From Sphingomonas mollis (GTDB taxonomy: Bacteria; Pseudomonadota; Alphaproteobacteria; Sphingomonadales; Sphingomonadaceae): a stretch of DNA of 35,454 nucleotides. The DNA lies in NCBI RefSeq assembly GCF_016427505.1, contig NZ_JAELXS010000016.1, positions 1 through 35,454 of the forward strand, in the 5' to 3' direction. Every line of letters begins with the position of its first letter. The first letter of the stretch is position 1. This document shows, in pieces, positions 24,383 through 32,615 of this stretch. Made by a program: the position numbers and the translations under genes. A model generated the notes under the pieces. It did no database searches and was not told where the DNA came from. It was given only the letters and a program-made list of their open reading frames with translations.

Positions 24383-25155
24383 CAGCCGAGTACCAGCGTC
24401 TGCACGGCGGACAGGCTCTCGCTGACGATGACCAGCATGTAATCACCCATCGCCGGAAACGCGATCGCCAGCGCGATGACACCGACGGCGAGGCTGGCGG
24501 GCAGGCCGACCGAGAACAGGTTCAACGCCGGCGCCGCCCGGCTCATCATGCCGACGACGATGTTCAGGCACAGCAGCAGGAACCCGACCGGCAGCGCCAG
24601 CAACAGTCCCGCGAGGAAGGCATAGCCGCCGAAGAACGCGATCGCCTTCAGCCGCTCGGTGCCCAGCCACGCGGCGCCGGGCGGCAGCGCGTCGTAACTC
24701 TTCACCAGCATGTCGACCAGGACGAGATGCCCGTCGACCGACAGAAACAACAGCGTCAGCATGATCGAGAAGAACTGGCCGAGCGCCGGCGACGACCGCC
24801 CGTTCTGCGGATCGATCGACGAGGCGAAGCCAATGCCCATCGATCCGCCGATCAACTCGCTGGCGATCAGCGGCGCCGCGAACGCGGTCTGGAGGATAAA
24901 GCCCATCGCGAACCCCACCAGCGCCTCCGCCGCGATCGACACGAACGTCGTGACCGCGAACACGCTGGGCGGCGGCACGATCGGATGCGCTGCCAACACG
25001 AGCAGCCCGATCGCGCCGGTCAACGACACGCGCACGATCACCGGCAGCGACACCGCCCCGAACACCGGCGCCGCCATGAACGCCGCGCCGATGCGGACCA
25101 TCACGAAGATCAGCGCCCAGAGCTGCGGCTCGATGGCGAGGCCGAAGCCCAGCAT
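24382..25155 (-). CDS. fliR: Flagellar export gate protein FliR
   Basis: 257 residues, nearly all hydrophobic, with about six membrane segments. Characteristic text includes FVMVRIGAAFMAAPVFGAVSLP near the start, then GFILQTAFAAPLIASELIGGSMGIGFA and SPALGQFFSIMLTLLFLSVDGH. With FliP and FliQ it builds the helical export pore in the centre of the MS ring. The start is six bases after the fliQ stop and the end overlaps flhB. Confidence 0.95.
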   Translation of the reverse strand: MLGFGLAIEPQLWALIFVMVRIGAAFMAAPVFGAVSLPVIVRVSLTGAIGLLVLAAHPIVPPPSVFAVTTFVSIAAEALVGFAMGFILQTAFAAPLIASELIGGSMGIGFASSIDPQNGRSSPALGQFFSIMLTLLFLSVDGHLVLVDMLVKSYDALPPGAAWLGTERLKAIAFFGGYAFLAGLLLALPVGFLLLCLNIVVGMMSRAAPALNLFSVGLPASLAVGVIALAIAFPAMGDYMLVIVSESLSAVQTLVLG

Positions 25156-25161
25156 GGCGGT

Positions 25162-25431
25162 CTACTTCACCAGATCGGGAATGCGTTCGAAGATGCCGAT
25201 CGTGAAATCGCTCAGCAGCCCCAGGATCAGGCTGCCGAAGATCATGATCGACAGCGCGACGACGATCAGCTTGGGCACGAAGGTCAGCGTCTGCTCGTTG
25301 ATCGACGTCGCCGCCTGCACCATGCCCAGGATCAGCCCGGCGAGCAGTGCCGGCACCAGGATCGGCGCGGAGGCGAGCGCCAGTACCCACATCGTCTGGT
25401 TGGCGATCGTCAGGAAGTAATCGGCGTCCAT
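25162..25431 (-). CDS. fliQ: Flagellar export gate protein FliQ
   Basis: 89 residues from ATG at 25431, the standard FliQ length; an in-frame start five codons upstream would overlap fliP and is less likely. Two membrane hairpin helices are visible: TMWVLALASAPILVPALLAGLILG and PKLIVVALSIMIFGSLILGLL, joined by QAATSINEQTLTFVPK, which is strongly conserved in the family. Four copies pack around FliP and FliR in the export gate. It starts four bases after the fliP stop. Confidence 0.95.
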   Translation of the reverse strand: MDADYFLTIANQTMWVLALASAPILVPALLAGLILGMVQAATSINEQTLTFVPKLIVVALSIMIFGSLILGLLSDFTIGIFERIPDLVK

Positions 25432-25435
25432 GGCG

Positions 25436-26329
25436 TCAGACCGCAAACGAATTGGCGAGACTGCCCATGGTCAGCGCCCAGCCGTCGACCAGCACGAACA
25501 ACAGCAGCTTGAACGGCAGCGAGATGATCGTCGGTGACAGCATCGCCATGCCCAGACTCATCAGCACGGTCGCGACGACCAGATCGATGACGATGAACGG
25601 CAGGAAGATCAGGAAACCGATCTGGAACGCGGTCTTCAGTTCCGACGTGATGAACGCCGGCAGCAGCACCGCGAACGGGATGTCGTTGGGCGACGCATAG
25701 GAGCCGGACTTCGCCATCTCGGCGAACATCGTCACGTCCTTGATCCGCGTCTGCTTGGTCATGAACTGGTGGAGCGGCGCGCCCGCGGTCGCGATCATCT
25801 GCGTGCCGGCCAGCTGGCCCGCGGCATAGGGCTGGATCGCAGTCGTGTTGATCTGGCTGATCGTCGGCGCCATCACGAACAGCGACAGGAACAGCGACAG
25901 GCCGATCAGCACCTGATTGGGTGGCGTCTGTTGCAGGCCCAATGCCTGACGCAGCACCGACAGGACGATGATGATCCGGGTGAAGCTGGTCATCATCAAC
26001 AGGATGCCCGGCAGGATCGTGAGCAGGCCCATGATGATGAGGACCTGCAACGACAGCGACAGCGGCGCCGACTGGCCCTGCTGGCCGCCGAGCTGCCCCA
26101 GCGCGCGGTCCACTGCGTCGCCGACGCCGGGACCGATACCGGGAGTGCCGGGCGCGGCCGGCACCGCCGGCGCGACCTGTGCCAGCGCGGGCGCCGCGAC
26201 GACCAGCGCCAGCATGATCGCCATCAATATCCAGATCAGCCGCGCCGCCCCGCCCCGGTCGGCCGCGGCCGTCTCAGACGGCTGGATCAGTGCCGGTCCC
26301 GATCCCTTTCGCGTCACCGAGATGCTCAT
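25436..26329 (-). CDS. fliP: Flagellar export gate protein FliP
   Basis: 297 residues. A signal-like hydrophobic stretch (about 31-51, ending APALAQ) and an Ala/Pro/Gly-rich segment precede the FliP core: LSLQVLIIMGLLTILPGILLMMTSFTRIIIVLSVLRQALGLQQTPPNQVL, then FMTKQTRIKDVTMFAEMA and the closing helices IGFLIFLPFIVIDLVVATVLMSLGM. Five copies form the export pore with FliQ and FliR. The start overlaps the fliO stop by four bases. The N-terminal cytoplasmic extension before the signal-like helix (about 30 residues) is longer than usual and an internal start is possible. Confidence 0.94.
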   Translation of the reverse strand: MSISVTRKGSGPALIQPSETAAADRGGAARLIWILMAIMLALVVAAPALAQVAPAVPAAPGTPGIGPGVGDAVDRALGQLGGQQGQSAPLSLSLQVLIIMGLLTILPGILLMMTSFTRIIIVLSVLRQALGLQQTPPNQVLIGLSLFLSLFVMAPTISQINTTAIQPYAAGQLAGTQMIATAGAPLHQFMTKQTRIKDVTMFAEMAKSGSYASPNDIPFAVLLPAFITSELKTAFQIGFLIFLPFIVIDLVVATVLMSLGMAMLSPTIISLPFKLLLFVLVDGWALTMGSLANSFAV

Positions 26330-26580
26330 GCGTCGACCTTGTCGATCAACGTCACGCCCCCGCGTCCCACCGACACCAGCAGGCGCTTACCCTCGAAGTC
26401 CAGCACCGCCAGCCGCAGGCCGGGCGAGATCATCATCGTCTCGCGCACGTTGACCAGCCGCGTCGCCTGCTTGCCCGGCATCCGGGATTCCAACCGCCGC
26501 CAGAGATACAGGCACCCGATCATCAGCCCGCACACCAGCGGCAACAGGATGACGAGCTTCAGGATGTAGGACCACAGCAT
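26326..26580 (-). CDS. fliO: Flagellar biosynthesis protein FliO
   Basis: 84 residues, a compact FliO. One membrane helix (about 5-27, ILKLVILLPLVCGLMIGCLYLW) is followed by a small cytoplasmic domain with VRETMMISPGLRLAVLDFEGKRLLVSVGRGGVTLIDK, the usual FliO fold. FliO assists assembly of the FliP ring. Position between fliN and fliP and coupled overlap with fliP support the call, since the sequence is short and variable. Confidence 0.85.
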   Translation of the reverse strand: MLWSYILKLVILLPLVCGLMIGCLYLWRRLESRMPGKQATRLVNVRETMMISPGLRLAVLDFEGKRLLVSVGRGGVTLIDKVDA

Positions 26581-26585
26581 GACGG

Positions 26586-26888
26586 TCAGCCGCGCCCGAT
26601 GCCGGACTTGTCGGGCGAGACCAGCTCGGTCATGCGCACGCCGAAGCGGTCGCCCACCGTCACCACCTCGCCACGCCCGATCAGCGTGCCGTTGACGAAC
26701 ACGTCGAGCAACTCGCCCGCCTGCCGATCAAGCTCGATCACGCTCCCCTCGCCCAGCGCCAGCAGTTCGCGCAGGCTGAGGTTCGTCGAGCCGATCTCGA
26801 CGGTGAGTTTCACATCGACGTCCTGCAGCAGCCGGAAATTGGCGGCGACAGCGGTGTCGACCGGAAAACCGCCGGTCATGTCGTTCAT
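26586..26888 (-). CDS. fliN: Flagellar motor switch protein FliN
   Basis: 100 residues. The C-terminal SpoA domain is clear: LLQDVDVKLTVEIGSTNLSLRELLALGEGSVIELDRQAGELLDVFVNGTLIGRGEVVTVGDRFGVRMTEL. FliN forms the lower C-ring with FliM, binds FliH and helps dock the export ATPase. It starts within the fliM stop (ATGA) and ends five bases before fliO. Confidence 0.95.
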   Translation of the reverse strand: MNDMTGGFPVDTAVAANFRLLQDVDVKLTVEIGSTNLSLRELLALGEGSVIELDRQAGELLDVFVNGTLIGRGEVVTVGDRFGVRMTELVSPDKSGIGRG

Positions 26889-27805
26889 GCTTGGAATCCT
26901 TCGTCGGGTTGGGCGAGCGAGGTCAGGCGGATGGCGGCGCGGCCGTTGGCGGTGCCGACGGTGCCGCAGCCGAGCCGATCGCGGCCGACCATCACCGGCA
27001 CGTCGGGGGCGATGGTGATCGGGATGACGTCACCCGCCTTCAGATCCATCAACAGGCTGAGCGAGACGACAGGTTCGGCCAGCACGGAGCGGACGGGGAA
27101 ACGGACCGCCATCGTCGCGCGGGCCAGATTGGTCCGCCACACCGGGTCGGGTTCGGCCTTGTCCAGCACCTTGCCGGTCAGGCTGGCGCCGTGCGGTTTC
27201 AGCGCGGCGACGGGATACAGGATATCGACGAACGACGGCCGCTCGCCGGTGGCCAGCCCCAGCCGCGTCACGATCACCGCGTCATCGCCGTCGATGTCGG
27301 CGGCCTGTTCCGGCTTGCCGGGCGCAAAGGCGACGCGGGTCAGCGGCTCCCATGCCGCACCCAGCGGCCCTGCGATCATCGTGCCGAGCCGTGCCACCAT
27401 GGCATCGGCGGCGGGCGAGAATTCGGTAGGCAGCTGGGCCGGCGCCGCACCCGATCCGCCGAAGAACAGGTCGAGCAGTTCCAGCACGAACCGGCCATCG
27501 AACACGCACCACGCCTGCGCGCCGTTGGGTGTCATCGCCAGCGGCAGCCAGCCGGTCAGCGCATCGCCGCGTTCCACCCGGTAATCGGCGAAACGCTGCA
27601 CGCTCAGCGGCTCGGCGAAGGACCGCACCTCCTGCCGCAGCAACCCCTCCCACACCGGCCGCATCCCCCGCGCGAGACGCGCAGCCAGATGTTGCATGGT
27701 GTGGAGATCACCGAACGGATTGAGCTTGGTCGTACCCAGCGCAGCCGCCGTCACGGGCTCACGCTCGCGGGCGCGGCGATCACGGTTCGGAGGGGCGTTA
27801 ACCAT
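26885..27805 (-). CDS. fliM: Flagellar motor switch protein FliM (no N-terminal CheY-binding motif)
   Basis: 306 residues. The middle domain has the family GGxG as FFGGSG (114-119), preceded by WLPLAMTPNGAQAWCVFDGRFVLELLD, and the C-terminal SpoA domain runs from about AVRFPVRSVLAEPVVSLSLLMDLKAGDVIPI to the end. FliM links FliG to FliN in the switch. The usual first 20 residues, with an LSQDEIDALL-type CheY-P site, are absent: the N-terminus here is MVNAPPNRDRRAREREPVTAA. The start is only three bases after the fliL stop, so a longer N-terminus is unlikely. How the switch responds to CheY-P is therefore unclear. Confidence 0.9.
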   Translation of the reverse strand: MVNAPPNRDRRAREREPVTAAALGTTKLNPFGDLHTMQHLAARLARGMRPVWEGLLRQEVRSFAEPLSVQRFADYRVERGDALTGWLPLAMTPNGAQAWCVFDGRFVLELLDLFFGGSGAAPAQLPTEFSPAADAMVARLGTMIAGPLGAAWEPLTRVAFAPGKPEQAADIDGDDAVIVTRLGLATGERPSFVDILYPVAALKPHGASLTGKVLDKAEPDPVWRTNLARATMAVRFPVRSVLAEPVVSLSLLMDLKAGDVIPITIAPDVPVMVGRDRLGCGTVGTANGRAAIRLTSLAQPDEGFQA

Positions 27806-27808
27806 TCC

Positions 27809-28462
27809 TCACTGAACAACGAAACTGGTAAAGTAAACGTTACCGATCCCGCCAAAACCCTCTTTTTGCTGGAGCGTCGCGTTGATCGCCTTGACCAGCC
27901 GGGCCTGCAACTGGCGCTTGCCATCGGCGCTGAACACCTGATCCTCGGTGGTATCGCCCAGCGTCATCAGCACCGCCGACCGGACGGCGATGTCGTTGGT
28001 CTTCAGGTTCTGGATCACCTTGTCGTCATAGGACGTCGACACCGCCACGCCGACCTGGATGAAGTGCATCGAATCCTGAAGGTTCGACGTGAACTCCTTG
28101 TCCATCGCGTAATAATTGGAGGCGTATCGGTCGCCGCCCTGCCCCTCGGGCGTCGGCGTCCCCTTATGGTCGGTGGCGGTCGCCGCCTCGGCATCGTCGC
28201 CGCTGCCATGGCCTTCGCCACCCTCGCCGCCTTCGCCGCCCTCTGCGGCACCGTGCTTCTGCTCGCTCTTGGGGACCAGCTTGGGGCCGTTGTCGACCTT
28301 GGCATGAGCATCCTTGCCGCCGCCGATCATGCCGGACTGCGCGGCATAGACGCCGGCTCCGACGCCCCCGCCGATCAACACGATCAGGGCGGCGGCACCC
28401 ATCAGCAGCTTCTTCTTGCCGCCCTTTTTCGGGGGGGCAGCGTCATCCTTGGCGTCGCTCAT
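27809..28462 (-). CDS. fliL: Flagellar basal body-associated protein FliL
   Basis: 217 residues. A basic N-terminus (PPKKGGKKK) precedes one membrane helix (about 19-41), a low-complexity Gly/Glu/Asp-rich linker (about residues 70-105), and the periplasmic FliL domain with YASNYYAMDKEFTSNLQDSMHFIQVGVAVSTSYDD and VRSAVLMTLGDTTEDQVFSADGKRQLQARL. FliL surrounds the stators and supports torque at high load. Start lies 14 bases after fliK. Confidence 0.92.
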   Translation of the reverse strand: MSDAKDDAAPPKKGGKKKLLMGAAALIVLIGGGVGAGVYAAQSGMIGGGKDAHAKVDNGPKLVPKSEQKHGAAEGGEGGEGGEGHGSGDDAEAATATDHKGTPTPEGQGGDRYASNYYAMDKEFTSNLQDSMHFIQVGVAVSTSYDDKVIQNLKTNDIAVRSAVLMTLGDTTEDQVFSADGKRQLQARLVKAINATLQQKEGFGGIGNVYFTSFVVQ

Positions 28463-28476
28463 CGATGCTATCCTGT

Positions 28477-30135
28477 TCAGGCGATACGGGTGTCGTCATC
28501 GGCCGCCGTATCGGCGGTCGTGGCGATGGTTGTGTTGGCGGTCGTGCGGCGCGGATCGGCGCTTGGCGGTGTGGGAGGGGGGCGATGCTGGCCCTGCCCC
28601 GTCGTGCCGGTATCGACGCCCGCGCCGACCGACGTCTGGCCCAGGCGCAGGCCGCGTTGTTCGGCCGCTTCGGCGAGGCGGGGCTGCGCCTCCTGCAACA
28701 GGGTGCGGGTCTGGGCCTGGTCCGCGGTGAAGCGGACGTGCAGCGTATCGCCCTCCTGCCGGACGCCGACCTCGATCGCCCCCAGTGCATCGGGCACGAC
28801 GCGAATGCGCGTGTCGACGGCGTCGGCGGCATCGCGCAGCATCTCGATCCGGTCGAGCATGGCCTGCGGCCAGCGATGATCGGCCAGATCGAGCGGCGGC
28901 CCCTCCGCCGCCATGGCCACGGGCACGACCGACACCAGGGTGTGGTCGATACCGGCTACGGGGGGCGCCGACGCGTCGATTGCGATCGGCTTGGGCGTGT
29001 CGATCGCCTGATCGGTCAGACCAGCCGCCATCCGCGCCGCGCTGAACACGACGCCGGCAGGTGCCGGCGCCGCTGGCAGGAACGGCGGCGGCGGTGTGTT
29101 ATCGCGGTTCGGCACCTCGATCGAGCGGATCTCCGGTGTCGGCACGGGTGCCGGCATTGCCGCGTCGAATGACGGTAACGGCGTCACTTCGGGCACGGCC
29201 GGGACGCTCGGGGTCGCAACGGGCAAGGGTTGCGCGGCCACCACCGCTGGCGACATCTGCCATGTGGCAGGCAGCGGGATCGATAGGGTCGCCGCCGCCG
29301 GACGTTCGATCGGGCCGTCCACTACCGGCGGCATATCGAGACGCTGATACCTCGTTATCGTAACCATGGGACGGGGCGTCGCCGCTGCCAAAGTTTGATT
29401 TGAAACAGGCGCGGCCAGCGAGACATCCGGACGCCGATAGGCACTCGTCGGCTCACCGGGAGCAGGCATCAAAGTTTTCGCGGTAGCTGCAGCCGTCATC
29501 AGATCGGCAGCCGGCGTAGTTACGCCAGATGATGCCTTATCGACCGAAGGTAAGACGATCGTTGTAACCGGGCTGTCCATCTTCGCAGGGAGATGCGGCG
29601 CCGCAACGGTAGGAGCATCCACCACTGGAACTGATTTTGCCGGCAAGCCATCGACTGGATCGACCGAAGGCATCGGCATGATAAAATTAGGCAAATCAGG
29701 ATCGGGATGAACGAACTGCACCAGATCGGCCGGCGCGACGGCCAACGGCGTGACGGCAGGCAGCGGCGAAGCGGCAGGTATCGTCGAGTCAGGTAAGGTG
29801 GTCGGCATTGCCACTGACGGCAGCGCAGTCGTGACCGACACCTTGCTGCCGATCGAAACGACCGGCGCCGCATCGGCCGGCGCGACGGGCGCAGCAACGG
29901 GCATCGGCATGAAAGCCGCCAGCGCCGCCCATGGATCGAACGGCATCACCTCCGGCAGGGCGGCCGGCAAGAGCTTGCCGTCCTTGCCATCCTCCTGCCG
30001 GTCATCTGCGACGAGCGAACCATCGCCGATATTTTCTGCCTCACCCGGCAGCGCGAACACCGCCAGGCCCAGCACCATGGACGGTGCGCGCGGGGCGCTG
30101 GCGGCGGTGGGGGTCGTGGTGGCGGACTGGATCAT
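28477..30135 (-). CDS. fliK: Flagellar hook-length control protein FliK
   Basis: 552 residues from ATG at 30135. Most of the protein is a Pro/Ala/Val-rich, low-complexity ruler. The hook domain is near the C-terminus (WPQAMLDRIEMLRDAADAVDTRIRVVPDALGAIEVGVRQEGDTLHVRFTADQAQTRTLLQEAQPRLAEAAEQRGL), which contacts FlhB. The start is chosen because it follows fliJ by 40 bases; the ribosome-binding site is weak. The stretch around 29370-29730 has a visibly lower GC content than its neighbours. Position between fliJ and fliL is the standard one. Confidence 0.87.
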   Translation of the reverse strand: MIQSATTTPTAASAPRAPSMVLGLAVFALPGEAENIGDGSLVADDRQEDGKDGKLLPAALPEVMPFDPWAALAAFMPMPVAAPVAPADAAPVVSIGSKVSVTTALPSVAMPTTLPDSTIPAASPLPAVTPLAVAPADLVQFVHPDPDLPNFIMPMPSVDPVDGLPAKSVPVVDAPTVAAPHLPAKMDSPVTTIVLPSVDKASSGVTTPAADLMTAAATAKTLMPAPGEPTSAYRRPDVSLAAPVSNQTLAAATPRPMVTITRYQRLDMPPVVDGPIERPAAATLSIPLPATWQMSPAVVAAQPLPVATPSVPAVPEVTPLPSFDAAMPAPVPTPEIRSIEVPNRDNTPPPPFLPAAPAPAGVVFSAARMAAGLTDQAIDTPKPIAIDASAPPVAGIDHTLVSVVPVAMAAEGPPLDLADHRWPQAMLDRIEMLRDAADAVDTRIRVVPDALGAIEVGVRQEGDTLHVRFTADQAQTRTLLQEAQPRLAEAAEQRGLRLGQTSVGAGVDTGTTGQGQHRPPPTPPSADPRRTTANTTIATTADTAADDDTRIA

Positions 30136-30175
30136 GAAGCGGTCGGATCTCGATGCGATGGTCTCGACCTGTCCC

Positions 30176-30598
30176 TCAGCAAGGACCGTGCCGTTTTCCC
30201 TTGGAGACCGCAGGCATGTCTTCCAGCGCCCGCATCGCCCTGGCGAGATCGATGCGCCGCGCGCCGTCGAGCAGCTTTTCGACGGCGGTCTGGTCGCGCT
30301 TGGCGGCGCGGGTCGCTTCCTCGGCCACCATGGCCCGGTGGCCGGCCACCCGAACGCGGCTGGCCGCGGCATCGGCGGACAGCTGAAGACGCTCGCGATA
30401 GAAGGCGGTAGCGGACAAATGCTGGGCCGCCAGCACCTCGGCGGTCGGCGCGACCGCATCGACCAGCGCGGCGATACGGTCGGTCAGCGCCGTCTCGCTC
30501 GCAAGCGTGTCGTGGTGACGCATCTCGTCGGCTCGGGCGAGGCCGAGTTGCAACGTCCGCACGCGGTGGATGCGCGCCAGCGTGGCCGCGCGCGTCAT
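30176..30598 (-). CDS. fliJ: Flagellar export protein FliJ
   Basis: 140 residues, almost wholly helical and likely an antiparallel coiled coil, with text such as ATLARIHRVRTLQLGLARADEMRHHDTLASETALTDRI and RDQTAVEKLLDGARRIDLARAMRALED. FliJ inserts into the FliI hexamer and couples it to the gate. Sequence alone is weak, but position directly after fliI, with a four-base overlap, and the size make this secure. Confidence 0.82.
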   Translation of the reverse strand: MTRAATLARIHRVRTLQLGLARADEMRHHDTLASETALTDRIAALVDAVAPTAEVLAAQHLSATAFYRERLQLSADAAASRVRVAGHRAMVAEEATRAAKRDQTAVEKLLDGARRIDLARAMRALEDMPAVSKGKRHGPC

Positions 30599-31914
30599 CC
30601 TTCGCCGAACACGCCGACCAGCTCGGCGGCGGCGACCGACAGCGGCACGACCTCGTCCGCGTCCTGCCGGATGTAATCGGTGATCGCGGGGTGGCAGGCG
30701 ATGGCGGCGTCGATCGCCGGGTCGGCGCCGGGGCGATAGGCACCCATCAACACCAGATCGCGGTTTTCCTCATATGTCGCCAGATGCCGGCGCAGCACAC
30801 GGGCGGCGCGGACATGCTCGCGCCCGACAATGTCGGTCATCACCCGGCTGACCGAGGGGCCGACATCGATCGCCGGATAGACGCCGCGTTCCGCCAACGC
30901 CCGGCTGAGCACGATATGGCCATCGAGGATCGAGCGGGCGGAATCGACCACCGGATCGTTGCCGTCGTCGCCATCCGCCAGCACGGTGTAGATCGCGGTG
31001 ATCGATCCGGACCCTTGCGCATCGGCGCCGGCACGTTCGATCAGATTGGGCAGCATCGCGATGGCCGAGGGCGGATAGCCCCGCGCCGACGCTGGCTCCC
31101 CCAGCGCCAGCCCGATCTCGCGACCGGCATGGGCGACGCGGGTCAGCGAATCCATGATGAGCAGCACGCGCTTGCCCTCGGCGCGAAACGCCTCGGCGAT
31201 GGCGTGGGTGCGGAGCGCCCCGCGAATGCGCAGCACCGGCGAATGATTGGCTGGCACCGCGACCACGACCGAGCGCGCGCGTGCTTCGCCCGCGACCTTG
31301 GTATCGAGGAAGTCGGCTACTTCGCGTGACCGCTCGCCGATCAGGCCGATGACCACCACATCGGCCTTGGCCGCGCGGACCATCATGCCGAGCAGCACCG
31401 ACTTGCCGACGCCCGATCCGGCCATGATGCCGATCCGCTGCCCCTGCCCCACCGTCAACAATCCATTGATCGCGCGGACACCGACGTCGAGCGGCTCCAG
31501 CACGCGACCGCGATCGAGCGGCCCCTGCAACTTGCCGGCCAGCGGCCAGCGGCCGGCACCACGGATCGGCCCCAGACCGTCGATCGGCCGGCCGGCGCCA
31601 TCGACGACACGGCCGAGCAACGCCGCGCCGACCTCCGCCTCGCCCGGCGCCCCCACCGGCCGGACGGGCGCTTTCGGCAACAGCGCGGCCGGGCCGCCCA
31701 GGTTCATCATCAGCGTGCGCTCGCCGCGAAAGCCGATGACCTCGGCCTCGACGGCATCGCCGACCCGGCATACGGTGCCGACCGGCAGTGACAGCCCCAC
31801 CGCCTCCATCAGCAACCCGTCATAGGAAGCGAGCCGGCCCGACACCGAAGCGGTCGGCCGGAAATCGGCATTCGCCAGCGTGCCGAGATAATCGGCGGTG
31901 AAACGGTTCAGCAT
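30595..31914 (-). CDS. fliI: Flagellum-specific ATPase FliI
   Basis: 439 residues from ATG at 31914, which overlaps the fliH stop (TGATG). The P-loop AGSGVGKS is at 165-172, Walker B is in RVLLIMDSLTRVAHAGREIGLALGEP, and ARGYPPSAIAMLPNLIERAG is typical of the FliI/F1-type family. FliI hydrolyses ATP at the base of the export apparatus, helping to unfold and deliver substrates. The C-terminal helical domain starts near RHLATYEENRDLVLMGAYRPGADP. Confidence 0.96.
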   Translation of the reverse strand: MLNRFTADYLGTLANADFRPTASVSGRLASYDGLLMEAVGLSLPVGTVCRVGDAVEAEVIGFRGERTLMMNLGGPAALLPKAPVRPVGAPGEAEVGAALLGRVVDGAGRPIDGLGPIRGAGRWPLAGKLQGPLDRGRVLEPLDVGVRAINGLLTVGQGQRIGIMAGSGVGKSVLLGMMVRAAKADVVVIGLIGERSREVADFLDTKVAGEARARSVVVAVPANHSPVLRIRGALRTHAIAEAFRAEGKRVLLIMDSLTRVAHAGREIGLALGEPASARGYPPSAIAMLPNLIERAGADAQGSGSITAIYTVLADGDDGNDPVVDSARSILDGHIVLSRALAERGVYPAIDVGPSVSRVMTDIVGREHVRAARVLRRHLATYEENRDLVLMGAYRPGADPAIDAAIACHPAITDYIRQDADEVVPLSVAAAELVGVFGEG

Positions 31915-32615
31915 CAGGCGGGCAACGGCACGCGGTCGATCGCGGCGGCCAGTTGTTCGAGCCATAGCGCCGGCCCATCCTCGACCACGGTCGACGCGCT
32001 TTCCAGCACGAAGGCACCGCGCGCTACATTGGCGTCGCCGACCGGGAACACCGTACCCGGCAACCGCCCCTCGATCAGCGCGACATCATCGGGATGCAGG
32101 CGAAGGAGCGCCGATTCGGCGCCGTCGGCCAGCATCTCGGTGGCGATCTCGACGCGGGCGTGGAGGCGATCGGCGGCGACGCCGACATCGCCGACGATCC
32201 GGGTGACGAGCATCAGCACCGTCTGGCGCAACTGCGCCGCCACCTGTTCGCGGTCGATCCGGTCGCTGCCCAGCGCGGCCGAGACGCCCGCCATCAGCGC
32301 CTCGTCGCGCACCCGCGTCGCGGTGGCCGCTGCCGCGGCTGCCGCCAGTCCCTCGGCGTACCCGGCAGCATGCGCGGTTTCCAGTGGATCGACGAAGCAG
32401 GACTGATCGACGCTGGCATCCAGCGGGTTCCAGCCGGCGGTCGGGTTCTCGCCCGGATTGGCGGGGCTGAAATGGCGCGGTTCCACCGTTTCTTGCGCCA
32501 ACCGGGTGCGCGGATCGCTCGGAGCGAAACCGGCGGGCGGCGCAAAGGCAGCCTGCAGGATATGGGTGGCCGCGCTGTGGCGGGCAGCGAAGCCGGCGAC
32601 GAAACCCTCAGACAT
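31914..32615 (-). CDS. fliH: Flagellar assembly protein FliH
   Basis: 233 residues. FliH inhibits and positions FliI and binds FliN. The N-terminal part is low complexity. The middle has AAGYAEGLAAAAAAATATRVRDEALMAG, resembling the family's GxxxG-containing helix, and the C-terminal domain has TVLMLVTRIVGDVGVAADRLHARVEIATEMLADG and LRLHPDDVALIEGRL. Overlap with fliG is eight bases and with fliI one base. Weak conservation makes context part of the evidence. Confidence 0.88.
   Translation of the reverse strand: MSEGFVAGFAARHSAATHILQAAFAPPAGFAPSDPRTRLAQETVEPRHFSPANPGENPTAGWNPLDASVDQSCFVDPLETAHAAGYAEGLAAAAAAATATRVRDEALMAGVSAALGSDRIDREQVAAQLRQTVLMLVTRIVGDVGVAADRLHARVEIATEMLADGAESALLRLHPDDVALIEGRLPGTVFPVGDANVARGAFVLESASTVVEDGPALWLEQLAAAIDRVPLPA

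Noticed and set aside
26891..28879. Long plus-strand frame opposite fliM, fliL and fliK
   Set aside because: It crosses three real genes and their boundaries, so it is a product of third-position GC bias.
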